NCBI RefSeq assembly: GCF_000143415.4
Contig: NW_003314335.1
Span: 650,113 to 714,112, forward strand
Length of the DNA stretch: 64,000 nt
Direction of reading: 5' to 3'
Source: Selaginella moellendorffii
Lineage: Eukaryota > Streptophyta > Lycopodiopsida > Selaginellales > Selaginellaceae
Position 1 is the stretch's first letter. The number at the start of each line of letters is the position of its first letter. This document shows positions 57,769 to 64,000 of the stretch, piece after piece. Below the pieces are notes generated by a model. It ran no database searches. It was given only the letters and a program-made list of their open reading frames with translations, and had not been told where the DNA came from. A program made the position numbers and the translations under genes.

Positions 57769-59487
57769 TCATAAAGTTTTGCTTTTGCTTCTACAGACCT
57801 GACACCACTCGAGAAAAAGCAGCACGATGTAGTCCAGGATCACGACGAGGCAAAAGAGCTTCCCCGCCCAAGGTCCGCAGCTAAAGTACCTGTGGAATCA
57901 AGGAGAGCGAAGAACTTCAAACGAGCACCGCAATGGAGTCTAGACTAACCGTGCAAGTCGGTCCCGCAAGTTGCTGCGAGGAGTGGCGGCGGCGTGGTTG
58001 TACACGACTTCGGTTCGCTTGGCTACGTCCATCCAGCTATACATTCTCGTCATCTACAGCACAAAGAGGTAAGTTTCTCCAGTTTTTATCTTCCTCTCTT
58101 GTCCTGTCCAAAATGGAAAGAGAGACTCACGTACGCGGTTGTGCATTTCCTGCGGGTCGATTCTGGGAAGAAGCTCGATCGCTTGACCGATGGCTTTTAC
58201 CATCTCGCCCGGAACAGGTGTCGCGAGAACGATCATGTCCGGTGGAAGAACCTGGAGCAAAACAATGTGTTAGTCACGAAAGGTTTCGGAGAGACAAGAT
58301 CACGACAAGGATTCACACAACATACATGCCTCTGGGACTCCACCGACGCGGGTGCTAACAGTGAGCAAGCCGCAACTAGCCGCCTCGAGGATTGCGATAC
58401 AAAAAGCCTCGGTGAGGGAGCTGGAACGAGAGAGAAAGATCGAAACTTAAGCCATCGAAAGAGAACGAGGACTACTTCACCTGTTGAGAAAGATATGGCC
58501 GCGAACAAGCACGGAGCTCACCATGGCGTGAGGAACCGAGCCCAGCATCTCGACGCGCTCCTGAAGCGAGTGCTTCTCACGCATCTCCTCCAGACGAACT
58601 CTCTTGGGACCATCTCCACCGATTATAAAATCCACCTGCGAGGGAGCACGAGAGCTTGTTCCAACCGTGAACGAAAAAAAAAAAACTTGCAAGAGCTTAC
58701 GTTTGGAAAGAGCTTGCAAACCTCCGGTATGACTTCCACCAGCAAATCTGCGCCTTTGCGATACACCAGCCTGCTCACCACCACCACAACGATGCGCTCG
58801 ATCGATCCAGCGCGAGGCCGGGGCTGGAACATCGCAGTGTCCACGGCATTCGGGATCACAAACACCTTCTCTGGAGCGATCCCTGAGCGAAGCACCGTGT
58901 TCTCCTTGCTGGTGTGAGAGACGCAAATGGCGTGGCGGACGTCGGCGAGCGAGAACTGGAGCGCCTTGTTCATGTGGATGCTGCCCAGGTCCGCGAATCC
59001 ATAGAGGGAGTGATCCGTGAACACCACCTCGAGGCCCATGGTCCTGGCGTGGAGGATCGCCTCGTGACACAGCGTGGAGAATGCCTGGTGGCCGTGGACG
59101 ATGGTAATGGCCTCGCGGACGATGATCGAGCGCAGCACCGGGAGCGTGAGGAAGAATGTGGGGAGAGTGTTTTGCATCAGGAATGGCAGCCATGGAATGT
59201 AGTAGATCTTGAGGCCCCCGGTGAGGTAGCGCACGCCGGAGCGCTTGCCGTAGCAATGCGTGGCCACCACGACCTGGAAAGAGGAGATTATTACCCTACA
59301 AATCGCTCCGCGAAATGCCGATCGATCGATCCGGCGATGGAGGGATCCATGAATCGATTACCTTGTGACCGCGCTGCAAGAGGCACTGCGAGAGCGAGTA
59401 GATGTGGCTCTCCACACCGCCGAAATTGGGGTAGAAGAAATCCGAGACCATGAGCACATTGTGGCGCCTCCCATGCTCGTCGCCCAT
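57769..59487 (-). CDS. PIGA: PIG-A, catalytic subunit of GPI N-acetylglucosaminyltransferase, 428 aa
   Basis: Glycosyltransferase family 4 enzyme that starts GPI-anchor synthesis by adding GlcNAc to phosphatidylinositol on the cytosolic face of the ER (yeast Gpi3, Arabidopsis SETH2). Exons 59487-59362, 59273-58701, 58635-58481, 58420-58330, 58251-58135, 58053-57950 and 57889-57769 give 428 residues. Motifs: [114 protein letters not shown], and [19 protein letters not shown] (the E-x7-E donor-site motif). A C-terminal membrane segment ([19 protein letters not shown]) anchors it. The intron after GGVPE appears to start with GC rather than GT (58328-58329). PIG-S lies 1.5 kb away. Confidence 0.94.
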
Positions 59488-60046
59488 AGAACCCTAAATC
59501 TCCGGCATATTCCAGGCCAGATGGGATTCGAAAGATATTCTTTTATTCCTGGAAGGGAGTGAATATTCGGCTCCCGCCGGATTTAGTAAGCCCTAAAAGG
59601 ACGGTTCCTTTTCAAGATATTTTGGGCATGGCGATCTTATTCGCGTCGGGCCAATGAGGAGCTGCCTCAGGGTGTCCCTTTCTAAGCCACAGCCACCTGT
59701 GCCGGCCAATGGGAAGTACGCCACGCGTCGTGCAACTAGCGCGGACGTGTTCCCTTCTCCTGGAGCCAAGGCATCGCCCCCAGTGGCCCCCATACCATGG
59801 CCGCCCAATCACGGCGATGACACGTTGCGTGTTGTCAGTGGCTGCCGCTGACGCGCGTATGATACTTTACTCTCACCTTCCCCACATATATCCTCCCTCG
59901 CTGTTAATCCCATGTTTTTTTCTTTCTCCTTCGTGGTGGAATGCACGCTCGCTCTATACTATTTTTTCTTGGTCTGTTCTAGAGAACGCTAGGTTTCTCT
60001 CCTCTCGTCTTCTTTCCTCTCGATCCATCCATCCATCCATCCAGCG
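59488..60046. other. Divergent intergenic region
   Basis: Between PIG-A and the unknown gene at 60047. A (CATC)n run (about 60025-60043) precedes the latter start. AACCCTAAATCTCC (59491-59504) lies just upstream of the PIG-A start. No gene seen. Confidence 0.4.
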
Positions 60047-60904
60047 ATGATCAGCCGGCGATCGCGAAATCCCCGCGCGGAGGGCGAGATCCTTGCTCGC
60101 TTCCGCCCGATCGCGCCAAGGCCAGCGAATGTTTCTTCCTCTTCTACGCCTCCCATCAAGCCAAACGTTCCAGCAGCTCCTCCTTTTCCAGATTCCAGGC
60201 TCTCCTCCGCCAAGCGGTCCAGATCCTCGCCTTGCTGCTCCTCCGCTGCGCCAGCGCCGCTCAAGAAGCTCAAATCTTTGCCAGGGGCCTCTTCTTGTTC
60301 TTCCTTGCGGCCTTTGATTCCAGTCACCAAACCCTCCACCGCATCCTCGCGCCTCACGCAAGATCACGGCAGCAGCGATCTCCTCTCCAGCGCGCGATGT
60401 GAGCTCAAGACGCTGGCACTCCTCCCGGACGGATCATCCGCTACTGCAGCTCCACAGTCCCCCGGCAGCGATTCATCGCTCACCAGCCCCCAGCGTATCA
60501 TCGATCCAGACGCGCGCCTCACGGAGCTCTCGCTGGGATCCACGTTGCGATCGTTGGAGGTGGATTCCTCCCGCGAGAAACTGGAGCTGGGGATTCCATC
60601 GTGGCGGCATTTCGACAATCTCCTCTTCGAGCGCAGTGCTCTGCCCATGGCTGTGACCGATGCTCAATCTGGCGGGATCCTGTGGAGCAATCCAGCCTTC
60701 TCAGCGGCGCGCGATGGAGATCTCCGGCATCCAGTGCCGCTGATCAGCTTCACGCTCACTGAGAAGTCTCAAGGTGTGATGTGGATCTTCGGGCCCAGCA
60801 ACGCTAGCTCTGGCGTGGATTTCTTCCCAATGAAGCCACAAGCCGTGCGCGCCTCCATCGCCAGCGGCGTGCTGGAATCTCTAGCGGCCGCGAATCGATT
60901 GTAG
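60047..60904 (+). CDS. Uncharacterised single-exon protein, 285 aa
   Basis: I do not recognise this family. The first 155 residues are low-complexity, Ser/Pro/Ala-rich with basic patches (SAKRSRSSPCC, APLKKLKS), compatible with a nuclear or disordered protein. The C-terminal 110 residues look folded: PSWRHFDNLLFERSALPMAV, TDAQSGGILWSNPAFSAARD, VPLISFTLTEKSQGVMWIFG and VRASIASGVLESLAAANRL. The position between two GPI-pathway genes is noted but says nothing certain about function. The frame is uninterrupted, GC-rich like its neighbours, and starts just after a CATC repeat. It ends only 68 bp before the PIG-S start. Confidence 0.7.
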   Translation: MISRRSRNPRAEGEILARFRPIAPRPANVSSSSTPPIKPNVPAAPPFPDSRLSSAKRSRSSPCCSSAAPAPLKKLKSLPGASSCSSLRPLIPVTKPSTASSRLTQDHGSSDLLSSARCELKTLALLPDGSSATAAPQSPGSDSSLTSPQRIIDPDARLTELSLGSTLRSLEVDSSREKLELGIPSWRHFDNLLFERSALPMAVTDAQSGGILWSNPAFSAARDGDLRHPVPLISFTLTEKSQGVMWIFGPSNASSGVDFFPMKPQAVRASIASGVLESLAAANRL

Positions 60905-60972
60905 GTAGCGAACTTATGAAATAGAAAGAAATTCTCGTAAGAACCCTAATCTAGGAGCCCTAGATTTCGAGA

Positions 60973-63452
60973 ATGGCGGGGAGCACGCGCCTGGCGATCG
61001 CGCTCTCGGCGCTGGCGTACATTCTCGCAGGTAAGAATCGAGCGAGCGAGCGCGCGAGCAGCGACTTCGCGATTCATTCCCTTCTATCCTGGCGTAGAGA
61101 TACGATCGCTTTGTGTCTTCTTGCGAGTTATTTCTTGGTGATTTACCCCTCTCTGGCCACTGGCATCCTGCTGATTTCCTCTCTGGGCACTTTTGGATCC
61201 TCCAGGGCTCCCATTTTGGTGGAAGCTGACGGAAGTGTACCGTGTGCCACTGCCATATCGCGAGGTTGAGGGATTCGTAACAAAGCAATCGTCGTCGTCG
61301 GCCGCGAGAGTACACTGCCAGCTCCAGATCGTCTTCTTCTCCAAAGAAGAAACTCCAGACCGGGATGCGAAGTGGAGTGATCGACTGGAAGTGGTGTTGA
61401 GGGCCACTCGCGAGTGGTCTAACACTGGATCTTGTGAGATCGAAGTGGCCGTGACGCTAGATGCCAAGGGACTGTGTCTCCACAAGCGTGGGGGAGATAG
61501 AGCGAAGCCGCTCTGGGAATGCGGCCGTGTTCCTGACAGCCTCCATAGCCAAGACTCCACCTCGATCGACGAGAGCTTGAAGGACTATATCGGTGAAGAT
61601 CGAGCAGGAAAATACACCATTCTAGTTCTCCTCGATGGAGAGCTTTCGCAAGGTGGTGGTGCCGAGGCCGTGGTGGGAAAGTATCGTCATGCATGGGTGG
61701 TTTTTCCACCGAGTTTACTGGGGAATGACGAGCAGCTCACTCGGATTATTTCCGAGACAGCGGGTGTTCTTCTGGCGGGTGGAAAGTCCGCGACTGCAGT
61801 GGCAAAGACGATGCCTTTAGCCGCGGATGGATCGGCGATCCTGTCCTTCAGCTTGCTCAACGCGGATCCAGAAAACTGGATTTTCAACTGGTACTCTGAA
61901 CTTTTTTTTTTTTCCTTCTCGAGAAAAAATCTGATCTTCTGAATCCATTTGCAGGGACTTTGACAGTGTGGAATCGCAGTATCTATCTCCTGTCGTCGAC
62001 GCACTGGCTCCCGTGGCGCGTTTAAGCGTTGAAAGCCAGGTAACTCGAGCTCGCGCTTCCATGAAGCTTCTTTTCGAGGTGCTTTGAACGTTTCTTTCCA
62101 ATTTCCTAGGTCCTATACTACACTCCAGCAGCAGCGAGGTCCCAATGGAACGCAGATATCCGGTCGCACGTTATTGAATCAAAGGATCTCTCCTTTTTTG
62201 TAAGCTCTCCGGTCTTTGGTTTTTTCCTAAAGTTGCTGCTCCTACAGGTGAACGCCAACGAATGGCATTTGGATACGTCTGCTGCCGCAGCTGGGCGGTC
62301 GAAAGTTCTCCATTTTGCAATGTACGTGGCCTCGTATTCTCCTTTTGGCTACGGTCCGTTCGCTTTAACATTACAGATATGTGCCTCCCGTCGAGGAATG
62401 CCCGTTGCGCATCAAGCTGTCAAGCGGCCGCATAACCTCCTCGGCCTCCATCGACGGTTTTACCTCTCCAGTCGGTAGTCGCCAACCTTTTTTTTTTTTT
62501 TCTTCTTCCTGTTGCCTTCGCACAATCCAGCTGATGCCTTTAATGCCAGGGGTGGGGAGGTGTGGTCATCTGGAACCCGCCCGGGTGTCTGGTTGCTGAT
62601 AATAGCACCTTGCGGCAGCGACTAAATGTGAACGTGCGCTGCCTGGAGGAATTTGATTATTGGAAAGGCTGATCTATCGCTTTGTTTTTTCTCCCAGGAC
62701 TTGAAGACGACGATGGAGGTGGTTGTCGCTCAGCTCCGGACACTGTTTGGTCTGCCTCCGGTACCACCGCGCAGGAAAGCTCCAAAGCTGTCCATTCTTT
62801 TCAACCAGAGAACAGGATTCGCAGAGTGGTACGGAGCGAGCAGTGTTCTATTTCCAGGAGGTGATGTAATGCTGTATTTGATGCAGGGAGCTGGATCTGC
62901 TGCTGCGCAGGCGCGTCATAGCTGATGTAAACTCCACTGCTTCTACCCTGGCATCACTCCTAAAACTGGTATGATGATCTTCACTTCCTCGGAAGAGAAA
63001 AGCTCTTAATTGGGTTGCTGTACAGGTGGAATCGCTTCCAAAGATGGTTATTCAGCAAGAGATTGGTGTCCAGGTGACAACGTCGCTCGAGGCGGCTGAG
63101 AAAGCCATGGACGCTGGAAACGCTTCCTACGAAGTGATTGGCAGTAAGGCTATCGAAAAGTCTCTTACGTACTCAGCCGCGTCGTGTCTCTCGCAGATTT
63201 CTCGGCAACGGCAAAAGCCCGGGCTGAAGAGGCTTTTTTCCATCCATCGATCATGTCTCTCCTTCACTTCCCAAAGGAGCACCAGTTCGCGATATACACG
63301 GTACCTTCGAGAAAGACAAAAGAAACAATTCACCATAACTGAAAACTCTGCTCGTTCTTGTGCAGCCATTTTTCGTTCCAGTGCTGCTTCACACCGTTAT
63401 CTCCGTTGTCAAGGAGACAATGAGATACGCTCGAAAGTCGTCGAGGAAATAG
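60973..63452 (+). CDS. PIGS: PIG-S, GPI transamidase subunit, 563 aa
   Basis: Subunit of the ER GPI transamidase that attaches finished GPI anchors to proteins. Exons 60973-61030, 61206-61890, 61955-62039, 62110-62199, 62248-62321, 62377-62470, 62550-62633, 62698-62828, 62887-62968, 63026-63143, 63197-63300 and 63366-63452 give 563 residues. It has an N-terminal membrane segment (MAGSTRLAIALSALAYILAG), then PFWWKLTEVYRVPLPYREVE, a large lumenal part (NADPENWIFNW, DALAPVARLSVESQVLYYTP, SGRITSSASIDGFTSPGWGG), WELDLLLRRRVIADVNSTAS, AEEAFFHPSIMSLLHFPKEH and a second membrane segment near PFFVPVLLHTVISVV, ending RYARKSSRK. Two-ended membrane anchoring and these motifs are typical of PIG-S. Two donors (GTCGGT and GTGCGC) are weak, so those joins are less sure. 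An AACCCTAATC word sits just upstream. Confidence 0.9.
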
Positions 63453-63664
63453 GTAAATGCTATATTCTACTTCGTACTCGCTCTTACTCGCGAAAACTCT
63501 CTTGGAATTACTAGGTGGTTTGATCCTACAATTCATGCGAGAACTTCAGCGTCCTTCCCTTGAACGAAACATTGAAACGTAGCTTCTATATTAGAATTAA
63601 CAGTCTCCTTGCGGTTTTCATTTCGCTAGAAAAACTATGGACAAGAAGAGTGATAAAGCTCAAG

Positions 63665-64000
63665 TTAATGAACAACCTGCCATGCTCGATCCACGCCTAG
63701 GTGCTGTAACTTCTTTGCAATAAAATCCTCCTCTTCTTCCTCCTCCTCGCCTCGCCTTCTCTTCAATCCATGGTGTGGCTGCTCGAAAACCATTCTCTTC
63801 GAGTGCTGTTCTTCCTCCAGACTGCGATTATCTGGAACTTGCGACCCGGAATGCTTGACGACCCATGGATGGTTCTCAACTTCATGGATAGGCAGCCTCC
63901 TTCTTGGGTCCAAGTGGAGCAACTGGAGAATGAGATCCCTGGCTCCATCGCTCACGTCCGTCCAGTCCAAAGAACTCACCGCCAAATCCTCCCAATGACT
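63665..64000 (-). CDS. Ser/Thr protein kinase, C-terminal end (gene continues beyond the right edge)
   Basis: Reads WEDLAVSSLDWTDVSDGARD, LILQLLHLDPRRRLPIHEVE, NHPWVVKHSG, which is kinase subdomain XI (the conserved Arg in DPRRRL, then HPW). A tail of about 55 residues follows, with a basic KRRRG and an acidic EEEEEEE run, ending WQVVH at the stop (63665-63667). The wording is closest to Aurora-type kinases, but the tail is longer than theirs, so I leave the subfamily open. The catalytic core lies outside the window. Confidence 0.75.
   Translation of the reverse strand, partial: SHWEDLAVSSLDWTDVSDGARDLILQLLHLDPRRRLPIHEVENHPWVVKHSGSQVPDNRSLEEEQHSKRMVFEQPHHGLKRRRGEEEEEEEDFIAKKLQHLGVDRAWQVVH

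Overview
This is nuclear DNA from a land plant, most likely the lycophyte Selaginella (S. moellendorffii or a close relative). Genes are split by many very short introns (mostly 45-70 nt) and intergenic gaps are small. Two large intron-poor PPR genes, a LOB-domain factor and plant-type TTM, glyoxalase I and polyamine oxidase genes are present. The lycophyte assignment is an inference from gene style and cannot be confirmed here. For most multi-exon genes I chained GT-AG exons by hand; where a protein length is given, the exon lengths sum to a multiple of three unless the entry says otherwise.

Left part (1-42.5 kb, gene dense, balanced base composition), in order: a kinesin-7 motor gene cut by the window edge; an intronless CYP59-like cyclophilin-RRM gene; a 1065-aa PPR protein; a secreted protein resembling a circularly permuted papain-like (NlpC/P60-type) enzyme; NOP56; a tandem pair of secreted polyamine oxidases with identical intron positions; the copper chaperone SCO1; an unrecognised nine-exon gene flanked by an inverted duplication; decayed coding remnants; an AT-rich patch; a 583-aa PPR built almost only of 31-residue repeats; a 17-exon BK/SLO-type potassium channel; glyoxalase I with an organelle-targeting exon; heme A synthase COX15; a TTM1/TTM2-type uridine-kinase/CYTH protein; and an importin-13/transportin-3-like receptor.

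Middle part (about 42.6-53.8 kb) is an AT-rich, repeat-laden island. It holds one intact AT-rich gene for a secreted bulb-type lectin-domain protein, a 327-bp fold-back MITE, a wrecked Ty3/gypsy element, several copies of a dispersed repeat with a Pol III-type B box, and a decayed copy of part of the neighbouring importin gene. Differences between that copy and its source are mostly C-to-T and G-to-A, as expected of a methylated, silenced region.

Right part (53.8-64 kb) returns to normal genes: an AGC kinase with an N-terminal PH-like module (interrupted by a 742-nt assembly gap), a LOB-domain factor, PIG-A, a single-exon gene of unknown function, PIG-S, and the C-terminal end of a Ser/Thr kinase.

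Shared functions: PIG-A and PIG-S both serve GPI anchoring (glycolipid synthesis and protein transfer). SCO1 and COX15 both serve cytochrome oxidase assembly (copper and heme A). GLX1 and COX15 share a 133-bp divergent promoter gap. The most interesting items are the plant BK-type channel lacking a recognisable calcium bowl, the intact lectin gene in the decaying island, and the direct record of transition-biased decay in the importin copy.
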